DNA of 64,000 nucleotides from DATFVA01 sp963832355 (GTDB lineage Bacteria > Bacteroidota > Ignavibacteria > Ignavibacteriales > Ignavibacteriaceae), in the NCBI GenBank assembly GCA_963832355.1, contig CAWHTX010000014.1:124001-188000 (forward strand). The letters run 5' to 3'. The translations under genes were made by a program, and so were the position numbers. The notes under the pieces are model-generated. The model did not search any database, had not been told where the DNA came from, and worked only from the letters and a program-made list of their open reading frames with translations. Below are positions 55,573 through 64,000 of the stretch, piece after piece (position 1 is the stretch's first letter; each line of letters starts with the position of its first letter).

Positions 55573-56995
55573 AAAGTTAATAAGTAATATAACAGACTTT
55601 GAATCAGAGCTTAAAAAATTTCCTTTCATTAAGACAGCAATGGAGACGGCAGAAGAACAGGGATACGACGTCTTCATAGTCGGCGGCTTCGTCCGTGATT
55701 TAATTCTTAAAAGAGAGAGAGATGAAATAGATTTCCTGGTGGTAGGGGATGGTGAATCATATGCTAAAGCTTATGCGGAAAAACTGGGAATTAAAAAGAT
55801 CGATATTTTCAGAAACTTCGGTACGGCGCATTTCAGGTACGGTGATTTTGATCTTGAGTTCGTAGGAGCACGGAAAGAATCATACCGAAAAGAAAGCCGG
55901 AAACCCCGGGTAACAGCCGGAACCTTCAAGGAGGACATACTCCGCCGTGATTTTACGATCAATACATTGGCCGTTTCAGTAAGTAAAAAAGATTTCGGTA
56001 CTCTTATAGATGAGTTTAACGGTCTCGAGGATATTAAAAATAAGATCATCCGCACCCCGATGGATCCACTGAAAACTTTTGACGATGACCCTTTGAGGAT
56101 CCTGCGTGCATTCCGTTTTGCTTCGCAGCTGAAATTCAGGGTGGAGGATAAGGTTCTGGAAGCTGCCGGTGAGATGCGGGAAAGGCTAAGGATAGTATCA
56201 CAGGAAAGGATTACGGATGAATTTTTGAAAATAATGGCTTCACCAAAACCTTCTGTCGGTCTTAAGCTATTGTATAACTCCGGGGTGCTTGAGGTTATAT
56301 TTCCTGAAGTTGCTAAACTGGGAGGGGTGGAGCAAAGGAAGGAATATCATCATAAAGATGTTTTTTTGCATACCTGTGAAGTAGTCGATAATATTTCAAA
56401 AGTAACAGATAATGTTTGGCTCCGCTTTGCAGCACTGGTTCACGATATAGCAAAACCGCCGACAAAACGGTTTGTAGAAGGAACCGGATGGACATTTCAC
56501 GGTCATGAGGAACTAGGGGCAAGAATGATGAAATCGATTTTCAAAAGACTCAAGCTGCCTTTTTCGAAGCTTGAATATGTTGAAAAGCTCGTAAGGCTTC
56601 ATCTGAGACCAATTGCTCTTGCAAAAGACGAAGTGACAGATTCCGCGATCAGAAGGTTGATAGTGGCTGCAGGAGAGCATCTTGAGGATTTGATTACACT
56701 GTGCCGTGCCGATATTACCAGCAAGAACAGGGATAAAGTTGACAGGTACCTGGAGAATTATGAAAGAGTGATGAAGAAAGTTTGGGAGGTTGAAGAAAAA
56801 GACAAGCTAAGGGCATTTCAGTCACCTGTCAGAGGCGACACGATAATGGAGGTGTGCAATCTTAAACCTTCTAAAAAAGTCGGAGAAATAAAACAGGCGA
56901 TTGAAGATGCAATACTCGACGGGGAGATAGGAAATAACTATGAGGAAGCCTATGCTTACCTTCTTAAAATCAAGGACAGATATATAGAACAGTAA
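55559..56995 (+). CDS. CCA-adding-type tRNA nucleotidyltransferase with HD domain
   Basis: Class II nucleotidyltransferase of 478 residues. The head domain has VGGFVRDLILKRERDEIDFLVVG with GG and the metal-binding DxD, then RRDFTINTLAVS and DDPLRILRAFRFASQLKF. The C-terminal half carries an HD domain: HHKDVFLHTCEVVDNI, AALVHDIAKP and FHGHEE. This fits bacterial CCA-adding or A-adding enzymes and, less likely, poly(A) polymerase I. The tRNA-Leu in this window lacks an encoded CCA, so such an activity is needed in the cell. The ATG overlaps the end of the permease gene. Confidence 0.9.
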   Translation: MTSNKKLISNITDFESELKKFPFIKTAMETAEEQGYDVFIVGGFVRDLILKRERDEIDFLVVGDGESYAKAYAEKLGIKKIDIFRNFGTAHFRYGDFDLEFVGARKESYRKESRKPRVTAGTFKEDILRRDFTINTLAVSVSKKDFGTLIDEFNGLEDIKNKIIRTPMDPLKTFDDDPLRILRAFRFASQLKFRVEDKVLEAAGEMRERLRIVSQERITDEFLKIMASPKPSVGLKLLYNSGVLEVIFPEVAKLGGVEQRKEYHHKDVFLHTCEVVDNISKVTDNVWLRFAALVHDIAKPPTKRFVEGTGWTFHGHEELGARMMKSIFKRLKLPFSKLEYVEKLVRLHLRPIALAKDEVTDSAIRRLIVAAGEHLEDLITLCRADITSKNRDKVDRYLENYERVMKKVWEVEEKDKLRAFQSPVRGDTIMEVCNLKPSKKVGEIKQAIEDAILDGEIGNNYEEAYAYLLKIKDRYIEQ

Positions 56996-57072
56996 CTGAA
57001 TTACCGCTTATCAGTAAATCCGGGTATTCTCTTTTGCCGCTCCTGTAATTATTCCGCCGTTTATACATAAAA

Positions 57073-57104
57073 TTTCATATGCTGCCTGATATAATCTATT
57101 TTTG
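57073..57104 (+). promoter_or_regulatory. Candidate promoter of the ABC efflux operon
   Basis: TATTTTTG (57097-57104) matches TAnnTTTG exactly. Twenty bases upstream is TTTC (57073-57076), one mismatch from the TTTG -33 box. The spacing fits a Bacteroidota primary promoter, with a 5' leader of about 125 bases before the TolC-type gene. Confidence 0.45.
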
Positions 57105-57236
57105 TAAGGAATTCTTCAGATATTCATTACAACTGAAGAAAATTACGACTTTTAGATAGTAACTTAATGAACCCGTTCTGTGTCTAAAGAACAATTAAAT
57201 TCTGATTCTTTCAAATAATTAGCCGGGAGAAAAGTA

Positions 57237-58568
57237 ATGCGATTTTTTCTAAGCTTAATATGTCTGCTGACTTTTAGTTATGCATCTTATGCGCAAAAGA
57301 CATTAAGCCTTGATGAAGCAATAAATACTGCGCTAAATAAAAATACGACTCTGCAAAAGAGTGAGAATTCATTAAAATCATATCAGTCCGGCGTAAAAGC
57401 TGCGGTGGGTAATTTCCTTCCGACTCTTGGAGCATATGGAAACTGGTACTGGTCGAAGTCTGAACAAAAGGGCGGAAGTATCATTATCCAGGGTTCCGAA
57501 TTTCCGCTGCCGTCATCTTCTACACAGAGCAGGAACTATACGGTTGGAGCCAGCAGTGACATAACCATTTTTGACGGTCTTTCAAATATCGCTACCTTAT
57601 CACAGACTCAAAATGATCTGGAAGCCTGGAAACTTACACTTGAAAGAATGAAGCAGGATATAGTATTCCGGACGATAAGTTTGTTTTACGATGTTATAAA
57701 TGCCAGGCAGCTTCTGAAAGTTAAGGAAGATGATGTAAAGTGGAATCAGAAAAATCTTGAAACCATTACGGAAAGAAATAAACTGGGAGCAGTCACCCTT
57801 GCCGATGTATACAATCAGCAGGTTCAGACCGGGAATGCGGAACTTGCTCTAATTCAAGCTAAAAACGACCTTGAAACAGCAAGAACAAATCTTCTTTATT
57901 ACCTGGGATTAGATGTTCTTACCCCCTATGAATTTGAAGAACCTGCGGAAAGCGGAAATTCCGAAAAAGAGATTGATAACCAGGATTTATCGGAACTGGT
58001 GACCCGTGCGCTTAGTACAAGGAGTGATTATAAAAGTGCAAAATTGAGCCTTGAGAGTGCTCAGAATGGTGTTACAGTAGCTCAATCAGGTTATTTTCCC
58101 CGTCTGACCGGCAGTATCAGCTATCAGCTCAGGTCTGATGCAATAAAAAATCTGGATGATTCGAAAAATCTTACTATAAGTGCTACTTTAAGCATCCCTA
58201 TTTTCTCAGGATTCTCTACTGAAAACCGTGTTCAGATTGCGGAAGTGAATGCAGAGAATAAAGATGTAGAACTGACTGAGCTTGAACGAAATATTAAAAG
58301 AAATATGCAGAAAAATTATCTTGATCTTCAGGCAGCTGAAAAAAGTCTGAGTGTAAATGAAAAAAATGTGAAAGCAGCTGAGGAGAACCGGAGAATCGAG
58401 GAGGAAAAATATTCTCTCGGTTCAGGCACTCTTTTGAATGTCTTGATTGCAAACTCGAATTATACAACTGCTCGCACAAATTACATTAATGCAAAGTTTG
58501 CATATGTTGTTCTGAGTGAACAGCTTAAGTACTACCTTGGTGTACTTAATTATAAGCAGTATGAATAA
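57237..58568 (+). CDS. TolC-family outer-membrane efflux protein
   Basis: Outer-membrane channel of a tripartite exporter. The 443-residue product has a signal peptide (MRFFLSLICLLTFSYASYAQ) and the repeated TolC organisation: two long coiled-coil halves starting with TLSLDEAINTALNKN and DLSELVTRALSTRSD, each followed by a strand segment (LPTLGAYGNWYWS and FPRLTGSISYQL). ATG 57237 follows GGGAGAAAAG. It is the first gene of an operon of five with a MacA-like adaptor, an ABC ATPase and two permeases. Confidence 0.93.
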   Translation: MRFFLSLICLLTFSYASYAQKTLSLDEAINTALNKNTTLQKSENSLKSYQSGVKAAVGNFLPTLGAYGNWYWSKSEQKGGSIIIQGSEFPLPSSSTQSRNYTVGASSDITIFDGLSNIATLSQTQNDLEAWKLTLERMKQDIVFRTISLFYDVINARQLLKVKEDDVKWNQKNLETITERNKLGAVTLADVYNQQVQTGNAELALIQAKNDLETARTNLLYYLGLDVLTPYEFEEPAESGNSEKEIDNQDLSELVTRALSTRSDYKSAKLSLESAQNGVTVAQSGYFPRLTGSISYQLRSDAIKNLDDSKNLTISATLSIPIFSGFSTENRVQIAEVNAENKDVELTELERNIKRNMQKNYLDLQAAEKSLSVNEKNVKAAEENRRIEEEKYSLGSGTLLNVLIANSNYTTARTNYINAKFAYVVLSEQLKYYLGVLNYKQYE

Positions 58569-58603
58569 ACAATTTTGAAAAATTATTACCAGGAGAATTA
58601 CTA

Positions 58604-59908
58604 ATGGCAAACGGGAAACAAAAAAAATCGAAGAAGAAATTGTATATCTTCGGAGGAATAGGTGTATTAGTCGTTGCTTTGATACTTATTGCCTTGATCG
58701 GCGGAAGCAAGGAAGAAATAATATCTGTTCAGACTGAAAAGGTGGAGAAGAGAGACATTACACAAACTGTCTCTGCAACCGGGAAAATTAACCCGGAATT
58801 CCAGGTAGTAATTACACCTGAGGTTACCGGTGAAATTGTCGCGCTGCCTGTTAAAGAAGGTGACTATGTAAAGAAAGGTGATCTTCTTATCAAGATTAAG
58901 GCTGATTCTTATATCGCTGCAAGAGACAGGGCAAATGCAAACCTCCAGGGTGCTAAAGCTACACTGGCTATGAGAAAAGCTGAGCTTGACAAACTGACTT
59001 CAGATTACAACAGGGTTAAGGAACTTCACGCGAAAGGTTTGTCGAGTGATTCAGAACTCGAAACAGCAAAGAGTTCTTATTTATCTTCACAGGCGTCATA
59101 TGAAGTTGCCCAGGCAAATGTATCCCAGATGGAAGCTGCTTTGAAAGAAGCAGATGAGCAGCTTAATAAAACGACAATATTTTCTCCGATGACCGGTACA
59201 ATTACTAAGCTGAATGTCGAGCTTGGTGAAAGAGTGCTCGGAAGCGGATTCAGTCAGGGTACTGATATGATGACGGTATCTGACCTTGGCAATATTGAGG
59301 CCAGTGTCGATGTCGATGAAAATGATGTCGTGCTTGTTTCTATAGGTGATACGGCACAGATTAAAGTTGATGCTTTCGGTGACAGAATATTTAAAGGTAC
59401 CGTAACCGAAATAGGAAATAGTGCTATTTCGGAGGGACTGGGAACACAGGAACAGGTAGTAAATTTTGATGTTAAGATTAAGCTGTTTACACCTGATAAT
59501 CAGCTGAGGCCGGGAATGTCGTGCAATGCCGACATTCAGACAGAGACAAGACATAATGTTGTGGCCGTTCCGATACAGAGTGTTACAGCCAGGAACAAAT
59601 CGGAGCTGGCGGACCAGGATGAAGGTGACGGAGAGATGACGGTGAAAGAAGATAAGAAAAATAGTATCGGTAAGAAGAAACTTCAGGAGATCGTATTTGT
59701 TGTAAAAAATAACAAGGCGGAAGTTGTGAATGTCGAAACGGGTATCAGCGATGATAATTTTATTGAGATAACGACAGGGCTTGATACCGGTCAGCAGGTT
59801 GTCAGTGGCAGTTACCGTGCAATCTCCAGGGAACTTGCCGATGGTTCAAATGTAAGAGTTGAAGAAAAAGGTAAGGCCTTTGGTTCAGATAATAAAAAAA
59901 TGGATTAA
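58604..59908 (+). CDS. Periplasmic adaptor (membrane fusion) subunit of MacAB-type exporter
   Basis: Adaptor of 434 residues linking the inner-membrane ABC transporter to the TolC channel. An N-terminal membrane helix (about residues 13-32) follows a lysine-rich start. Then come the biotinyl-lipoyl halves (VITPEVTGEIVALPVKEGDYVKKGDLLIKI and FSPMTGTITKLNVELGERV), a coiled-coil hairpin (about 110-180), a beta-barrel (SVDVDENDVVLVSIGD) and a membrane-proximal domain. This is the HlyD/MacA pattern. It lies 35 bases after the TolC-type gene. The exported compound is unknown. Confidence 0.93.
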   Translation: MANGKQKKSKKKLYIFGGIGVLVVALILIALIGGSKEEIISVQTEKVEKRDITQTVSATGKINPEFQVVITPEVTGEIVALPVKEGDYVKKGDLLIKIKADSYIAARDRANANLQGAKATLAMRKAELDKLTSDYNRVKELHAKGLSSDSELETAKSSYLSSQASYEVAQANVSQMEAALKEADEQLNKTTIFSPMTGTITKLNVELGERVLGSGFSQGTDMMTVSDLGNIEASVDVDENDVVLVSIGDTAQIKVDAFGDRIFKGTVTEIGNSAISEGLGTQEQVVNFDVKIKLFTPDNQLRPGMSCNADIQTETRHNVVAVPIQSVTARNKSELADQDEGDGEMTVKEDKKNSIGKKKLQEIVFVVKNNKAEVVNVETGISDDNFIEITTGLDTGQQVVSGSYRAISRELADGSNVRVEEKGKAFGSDNKKMD

Positions 59909-59913
59909 AGAGA

Positions 59914-60636
59914 ATGAACATTATAAATATCGAACATATTGCTAAGGTTTATCAGGTTGGCAGTGAGGAAGTCCATGCACTAAGGGATGTTTCGCTGAAA
60001 ATCGACAAGAATGAATACGTTGCGATTATGGGTCCCTCAGGATCGGGTAAATCGACGTTGATGAATATGCTTGGGTGTCTTGATACACCGACTTCCGGTA
60101 TATACGATTTCAAAGGGAACAGTGTAAGTGAGATGACAGATAATCAGCTGGCGGCGATAAGGAACAGGGAGATCGGGTTCGTCTTTCAGACCTTTAACCT
60201 GCTCTCAAGGTCGGATGCAATTCATAATGTTGAGCTTCCGCTGATATACGCAGGTCTTCCTTATGCAGAACGCCGCGAAAGGGCAGAGGAATCTTTAATT
60301 GATGTTGGTCTTAAAGACAGAATGCATCATAAACCAAATGAACTGTCAGGCGGTCAGCGGCAGAGAGTTGCTATCGCAAGAGCCCTGGTTACTAAGCCCT
60401 CAATAATACTGGCCGATGAACCTACCGGTAACCTCGACTCAAAAACCGGTGAAGAAATAATGATTCTCTTTAATGAGATTTATGGAAAAGGAAATACAAT
60501 TATACTGGTTACCCACGAGGAATATATTGCTGAGCATGCTGCCAGGATAATCCGCATTAAAGATGGGTTGATTGAGAATGACCACATGGTCGAAAAAAGA
60601 TATATCCCAAAACCGAGAGCAGCGGCCGGTCTCTAA
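59914..60636 (+). CDS. ABC transporter ATPase of MacB/LolD type
   Basis: ATP-binding subunit of 240 residues with all motifs intact: Walker A GPSGSGKST, the Q loop in GFVFQTFNLL, signature LSGGQRQRVAIARAL, Walker B ILADEPTG and the switch histidine in VTHEEY. In MacB itself the ATPase is fused to the membrane part; here it is separate, with two permease genes behind it. It follows the adaptor gene by five bases, so all are expressed together. Confidence 0.96.
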   Translation: MNIINIEHIAKVYQVGSEEVHALRDVSLKIDKNEYVAIMGPSGSGKSTLMNMLGCLDTPTSGIYDFKGNSVSEMTDNQLAAIRNREIGFVFQTFNLLSRSDAIHNVELPLIYAGLPYAERRERAEESLIDVGLKDRMHHKPNELSGGQRQRVAIARALVTKPSIILADEPTGNLDSKTGEEIMILFNEIYGKGNTIILVTHEEYIAEHAARIIRIKDGLIENDHMVEKRYIPKPRAAAGL

Positions 60637-60664
60637 CCAAAACTAAAAGTAATACGGTGATATT

Positions 60665-61900
60665 ATGAACACATTTTTGTTTGAACTCAAAGAAAGTATG
60701 ATGATTGCTCTGAGGGCTATAAGAGCGAATAAGGTGAGATCGGTGCTGACCATGCTTGGTATTATAATAGGGGTTACATCTGTTGTGGTAATGACAACTG
60801 CGATTAAAGGAATTGATAACTCATTTCAAAACGGTATAAGTGCACTCGGATCCGATGTGTTGTATGTTGATAAATGGGCCTGGTTCTCGAATGAAGACTG
60901 GTGGAAGATGAGGAACAGAAGAAATATAACGATGGCGGATTATGAGGAATTCAAGGATATGGCAAAGCTTCCCCTGGCGACTGCTCCGGTTACAAATACC
61001 AGGCAGACAGTAAAGTATGAAGACCGGAGAACTGATGCTGTGAATATAAATGGTTCGAGTGCTGATTATGTAAAGACGACAAACTTCACATTTTCTGAAG
61101 GAAGATTTTACAGTGAGATCGAAGCAAAAAGTTCAAGACAGGTAGCCGTTATTGGCAGTGAAATTGCAAAAAATCTCTTTCCTCGTGAAGACCCTCTTGA
61201 TAAAGATATTAAAATAGGCGGGGTTAATTATAAAATTGTAGGAGTGCTTACTGAACAGGGCAGTTTTATGCTCGGCAGTTTTAATCCCGATAACCAGGTT
61301 TTCGTTCCGATCGGTACCATCTTTAAAAATTTTGCAAACCAGATGCATGGATCTGTAACCATTAATATCCGTGCTGCTAGTCCCGCTCTGCTTGAAGATA
61401 CAAAAGCAGAGGCCGAAGGAATTATGAGGAAGATAAGAGGACTCACATACGACGAGGAAAATGATTTCTCTATCAATCAGCAGGAAGGATTAATGGATAA
61501 TTATAACAGTGTTGTGGGGGTTATTCAGATCGCCGGTCTGTTTATAACGGGACTTTCGCTTTTTGTAGGTGCTATAGGAATTATGAATATAATGTTTGTT
61601 TCTGTAAAAGAAAGAACAAAGGAAATAGGTTTAAGAAAGGCTATCGGAGCAAAAAGGCGAACAATACTGGGACAGTTTCTGCTTGAATCATCTGCAATAT
61701 GCATAATGGGTGGACTTGTCGGGCTTTTGCTGGCTATACTGCTCAGTATGATGGTTAATCAGTTTATCCCAACCTCTGTGCAGTATGACGCCGTTATCAT
61801 TGCGATATTGATCTCGCTGCTGACCGGAGTTATTGCCGGCCTTGCTCCTGCTTATTCCGCTGCTAAAATGGATCCTGTTGATGCACTGAGATACGAGTAG
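60665..61900 (+). CDS. MacB/FtsX-type ABC permease, first copy
   Basis: Permease of 411 residues with the four-helix MacB-like layout: one helix near the start (RSVLTMLGIIIGVTSVVVM), a large periplasmic domain (about 60-280), and three helices at the end, including FVGAIGIMNIMFVSVKERTKEIGLRKAIGA. The conserved ending AYSAAKMDPVDALRYE is family-typical. It is followed 29 bases later by a related permease, so the active transporter is probably a heterodimer of the two. Confidence 0.94.
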   Translation: MNTFLFELKESMMIALRAIRANKVRSVLTMLGIIIGVTSVVVMTTAIKGIDNSFQNGISALGSDVLYVDKWAWFSNEDWWKMRNRRNITMADYEEFKDMAKLPLATAPVTNTRQTVKYEDRRTDAVNINGSSADYVKTTNFTFSEGRFYSEIEAKSSRQVAVIGSEIAKNLFPREDPLDKDIKIGGVNYKIVGVLTEQGSFMLGSFNPDNQVFVPIGTIFKNFANQMHGSVTINIRAASPALLEDTKAEAEGIMRKIRGLTYDEENDFSINQQEGLMDNYNSVVGVIQIAGLFITGLSLFVGAIGIMNIMFVSVKERTKEIGLRKAIGAKRRTILGQFLLESSAICIMGGLVGLLLAILLSMMVNQFIPTSVQYDAVIIAILISLLTGVIAGLAPAYSAAKMDPVDALRYE

Positions 61901-61929
61901 AAATATTTAATATTAAAATTTGAAATTAT

Positions 61930-63162
61930 ATGAGATTTTCAGAAGTAATAACGGTAGCGTTCAGATCACTCAGAACTAATAAACTTCGTACGATGCTTAC
62001 AGTACTTGGTGTGGTAGTGGGCATTTTTTCCATTATAGTTATAATGACTATTATTACTATGCTCCAGAGAAGCATAGAGAGTGGTTTTTCTCAATTAAAT
62101 AAAAATACATTCCAGATCCAGAAATTTCCGAATATGATGGGAGGTGGCCCCGGCTGGAGAGATAAATACAGGAACCGTCCCGACCTTACCCTGGAAGACT
62201 TCTACAGACTGCAGGATATGCTGACACAGGCTCTTTATGTAGGTGGCGAGCAATGGCAGTTTGGTAGGCAGATAACTTTTGGCAACAAGGAAACTAATCC
62301 GAATATCAGCGTTGCAGGTGTAACGCTTGGTGCGATGAGAACCAATAACTGGAATGTTGAACAAGGCAGAGATTTCCGTCAGTCTGATGTTACATATTCT
62401 AATGATGTCTGTATAATAGGTCAGGAAGTGGTTAGTAAGCTTTTTATAAATATTGATCCTATAGGTCAGGTAATAAGGGTTGACGGTAAGCCGCTTCAGG
62501 TAATAGGTGTTCTTGAAAAGCAGCCTTCGATGTTTGGTCAGTCCAGGGATTCCTATATCGTAATGCCTATCACCACATTTCAGCAGAAGTACGGTAAATA
62601 TAATAACAGTCTTAATATTACTGTTATGGCTCCAAGCAAAGCAGAGTATAATAATGTTATCGATGCGGCAACAGGATATATGAGGACAATAAGGAAAGTA
62701 CCACCCGGAGAGGAGAATAACTTCTATATTTTTAGTAATGAATCATTAATAACACAGGTGAACGATATTACTTCAGGTGTAAGAATAGGGGCTCTTGTAG
62801 TATCGATTATAGCACTTCTTGCGGCAGGAGTTGGAATTATGAATATTATGCTTGTTTCGGTTACTGAGAGAACCAGAGAGATAGGTATCAGGAAAGCGAT
62901 CGGAGCGAGGAGGAGCAATATACTTTTTCAATTTTTGCTGGAAGCAATTACCCTTTGTATTGTGGGAGGTTTCATAGGTATTATTCTCGGCGTAGGAATA
63001 GGAAATATAGCCGGAAGTCTGCTTAATGCAAAAGCCGCAATACCGTTTGACTGGGTGATGATAGGTTTATCATTGTGCCTGTTTGTAGGAATAGTGTTCG
63101 GAACGTACCCCGCATATAAGGCTGCAAACCTGGATCCTATCGAAGCATTACGTTACGAATAG
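61930..63162 (+). CDS. MacB/FtsX-type ABC permease, second copy
   Basis: A 410-residue permease paralogous to the preceding one: N-terminal helix (TMLTVLGVVVGIFSIIVIM), periplasmic domain, then GVGIMNIMLVSVTERTREIGIRKAIGARR and the end AYKAANLDPIEALRYE. The periplasmic domains differ more than the helices. It is the last gene of the exporter operon. Confidence 0.94.
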   Translation: MRFSEVITVAFRSLRTNKLRTMLTVLGVVVGIFSIIVIMTIITMLQRSIESGFSQLNKNTFQIQKFPNMMGGGPGWRDKYRNRPDLTLEDFYRLQDMLTQALYVGGEQWQFGRQITFGNKETNPNISVAGVTLGAMRTNNWNVEQGRDFRQSDVTYSNDVCIIGQEVVSKLFINIDPIGQVIRVDGKPLQVIGVLEKQPSMFGQSRDSYIVMPITTFQQKYGKYNNSLNITVMAPSKAEYNNVIDAATGYMRTIRKVPPGEENNFYIFSNESLITQVNDITSGVRIGALVVSIIALLAAGVGIMNIMLVSVTERTREIGIRKAIGARRSNILFQFLLEAITLCIVGGFIGIILGVGIGNIAGSLLNAKAAIPFDWVMIGLSLCLFVGIVFGTYPAYKAANLDPIEALRYE

Positions 63163-63208
63163 GGTTGTTGCACTCCTGCTTATCTTAGAATTATATCAAA
63201 ATGGGACA

Positions 63209-63229
63209 CTGCCATTTTGTCATACTGTT
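63209..63229. repeat. Direct repeat copy 1, operator-like core
   Basis: Begins CTGCCATTTTGTCATACTG. Its core TGCCA-TTT-TGTCA has dyad-like TGnCA ends. An identical 21-base copy lies 127 bases downstream. Confidence 0.6.
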
Positions 63230-63281
63230 GATTTAATCAACATCGAAAAATCGCAAATTTTCACCATTTTTTCTAAGTCCT

Positions 63282-63314
63282 AAAGGCGGACAAAAGGCGG
63301 ATAAAAGGCGGAAT
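63282..63314. repeat. Tandem 11-base repeat, three copies
   Basis: AAAGGCGGA occurs at 63282-63290, 63293-63301 and 63304-63312, each followed by two variable bases, so the period is exactly 11. The GC-rich unit stands out from its AT-rich surroundings. Confidence 0.6.
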
Positions 63315-63335
63315 AACAATGGATGAATATTGCGT

Positions 63336-63356
63336 CTGCCATTTTGTCATACTGTT
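63336..63356. repeat. Direct repeat copy 2, operator-like core
   Basis: Identical over 21 bases to the copy at 63209-63229, including the TGCCA-TTT-TGTCA core. It lies 214 bases before the next gene. Confidence 0.6.
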
Positions 63357-63570
63357 AAATATTTCAGCAAATTTGGCTGCTATTTTTTTCCTCTGGACCA
63401 ACAAACATCTCTATTAAGCCGCAGAGAACCAACGCAGCATAATTTTCAAATCCTTATTCCTTCACACTACAGAGATTAAACCTTCTGTGTGATATATATT
63501 AAGTTTCAATCCGGTTAATACATGAATCGTTCCTTATATTTTATCTTATGTGATAAAATGAATTGTATGT

Positions 63571-64000
63571 ATGAAGGCAGCTATAATAATTAATGAAGAA
63601 GCAGGTCAGGGTGACCGTTTAAAGGAAATATCTGAATACCTTGACAGGGAAAATTTTGAATATGATGTTTTTAAGATTTCCGGTGAAAATCTGCCTGATA
63701 TACTGGAAAGAGTAAGTAATAAAAATTATGAAATCCTTGTTGCCGCCGGGGGTGACGGTACAGTTAGTTCTGTAGCAGAAAAGGCTGTTATTCTGAACAG
63801 AACAATGGGGATCATACCTGTGGGTACACTTAATCATTTTGCAAAAGATGCAGGAATTCCTTTAAATATAAATGAAGCTTTAAGGACTATAACCGGAGGT
63901 AAAACAATATCAATTGATACCGCCAGCGTAAATGATCATATATTCCTGAACAATTCTTCAATCGGTCTTTACCCGAAAGTAGTGAAGCGCAGAGAGGAAC
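63571..64000 (+). CDS. Diacylglycerol kinase family protein, N-terminal part (3' end outside window)
   Basis: Lipid or sphingoid kinase catalytic domain of the DAGK/YegS family. From ATG 63571 the frame is open to the window end (143 codons). The ATP-binding GGDGT motif is at about residue 60 in LVAAGGDGTVSSVAEK, followed by IPVGTLNHFAKDAGIP, a strong family signature in which GT-NHFA---GIP forms the nucleotide pocket, and then NNSSIGLYPKVVK. These enzymes phosphorylate diacylglycerol or related lipids. The C-terminal domain lies beyond the window. Confidence 0.9.
   Translation, partial: MKAAIIINEEAGQGDRLKEISEYLDRENFEYDVFKISGENLPDILERVSNKNYEILVAAGGDGTVSSVAEKAVILNRTMGIIPVGTLNHFAKDAGIPLNINEALRTITGGKTISIDTASVNDHIFLNNSSIGLYPKVVKRREE

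Larger units (their letters stand above)
63163..63570. other. Repeat-containing spacer behind the exporter operon
   Basis: About 400 bases without a recognisable gene. They contain two copies of a 21-base direct repeat (63209-63229 and 63336-63356) flanking three tandem copies of an 11-base unit (63282-63314), and otherwise AT-rich sequence. No T-ended terminator hairpin was found. Confidence 0.5.

Noticed and set aside
63209..63356. CRISPR array at the repeat region
   Set aside because: Only two copies of the 21-mer, 106 bases apart, with an 11-base tandem repeat between them; no regular spacers and no cas genes in the window.

Overview
The window is a moderately AT-rich piece of a bacterial chromosome that most resembles the Ignavibacteria / Bacteroidota-Chlorobi group. 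This rests on family-level evidence: four secreted proteins end in a type IX secretion sorting domain with the YPNPFNP motif; the respiratory chain uses alternative complex III next to an A2-type (YSHPAVY) cytochrome oxidase; there is a five-part hybrid two-component regulator; and candidate promoters fit TTTG / TAnnTTTG. Many starts are preceded by a recognisable Shine-Dalgarno sequence, and GTG or TTG starts are common. No phylogenetic search was possible.

Layout. 1-4.2 kb: the end of an S41 carboxy-terminal protease, a small zinc-ribbon membrane protein, and a glycolate/lactate-type dehydrogenase pair (FAD subunit and Fe-S/CCG subunit) whose second gene has no ordinary start codon. 4.7-19.6 kb: one long plus-strand respiratory operon. 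It holds alternative complex III (ActA, a small membrane protein, ActB, ActC, an ActD-ActE fusion, ActF), a membrane cytochrome c, SCO, cytochrome oxidase subunits I, III, IV and II, haem O synthase, and a polytopic membrane protein with a c-type haem. Electrons would pass from menaquinol through ActB/ActC and the c haems to the CuA centre of subunit II and on to oxygen.

19.7-25.4 kb: a type IX-secreted protein and an alpha-glucan phosphorylase. 25.4-33.0 kb, minus strand: a glycosyltransferase, an AAA+ ATPase with its VWA partner, a class C beta-lactamase-like serine hydrolase broken by a one-base indel, ClpP and trigger factor. 33.5-46.6 kb: an accessory region for sensing and secretion. 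It contains a 1409-residue hybrid sensor/AraC regulator followed by a candidate 21-bp-spaced direct-repeat operator, two tiny overlapping membrane-protein ORFs, three large type IX-secreted proteins, a four-helix membrane protein, a cytochrome P460-like protein and a TrmB-family regulator with an inverted repeat in front of it.

46.6-48.2 kb: a mostly non-coding stretch with a long inverted repeat, a remnant of a SpoIIE-type phosphatase, tRNA-Leu(TAG) and a short hypothetical gene. 48.2-57.0 kb: a PP2C phosphatase / Ser-Thr kinase pair (the kinase has an outside beta-propeller), MurA, a membrane peptidase-like TPR protein, an AI-2E-family permease and a CCA-adding-type nucleotidyltransferase. 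57.2-63.2 kb: a tripartite ABC efflux operon (TolC, MacA-like adaptor, ATPase, two permeases). 63.2-64.0 kb: a repeat-bearing spacer and the start of a diacylglycerol-kinase-family gene cut by the window end.

I did not find a clearly new system. The most unusual items are the HTCS operator and micro-ORF unit (37.77-38.16 kb), the in-frame dehydrogenase pair without a start codon (2.79-2.88 kb), and the signalling pair with a YCF48-like propeller on the kinase (48.2-50.9 kb).
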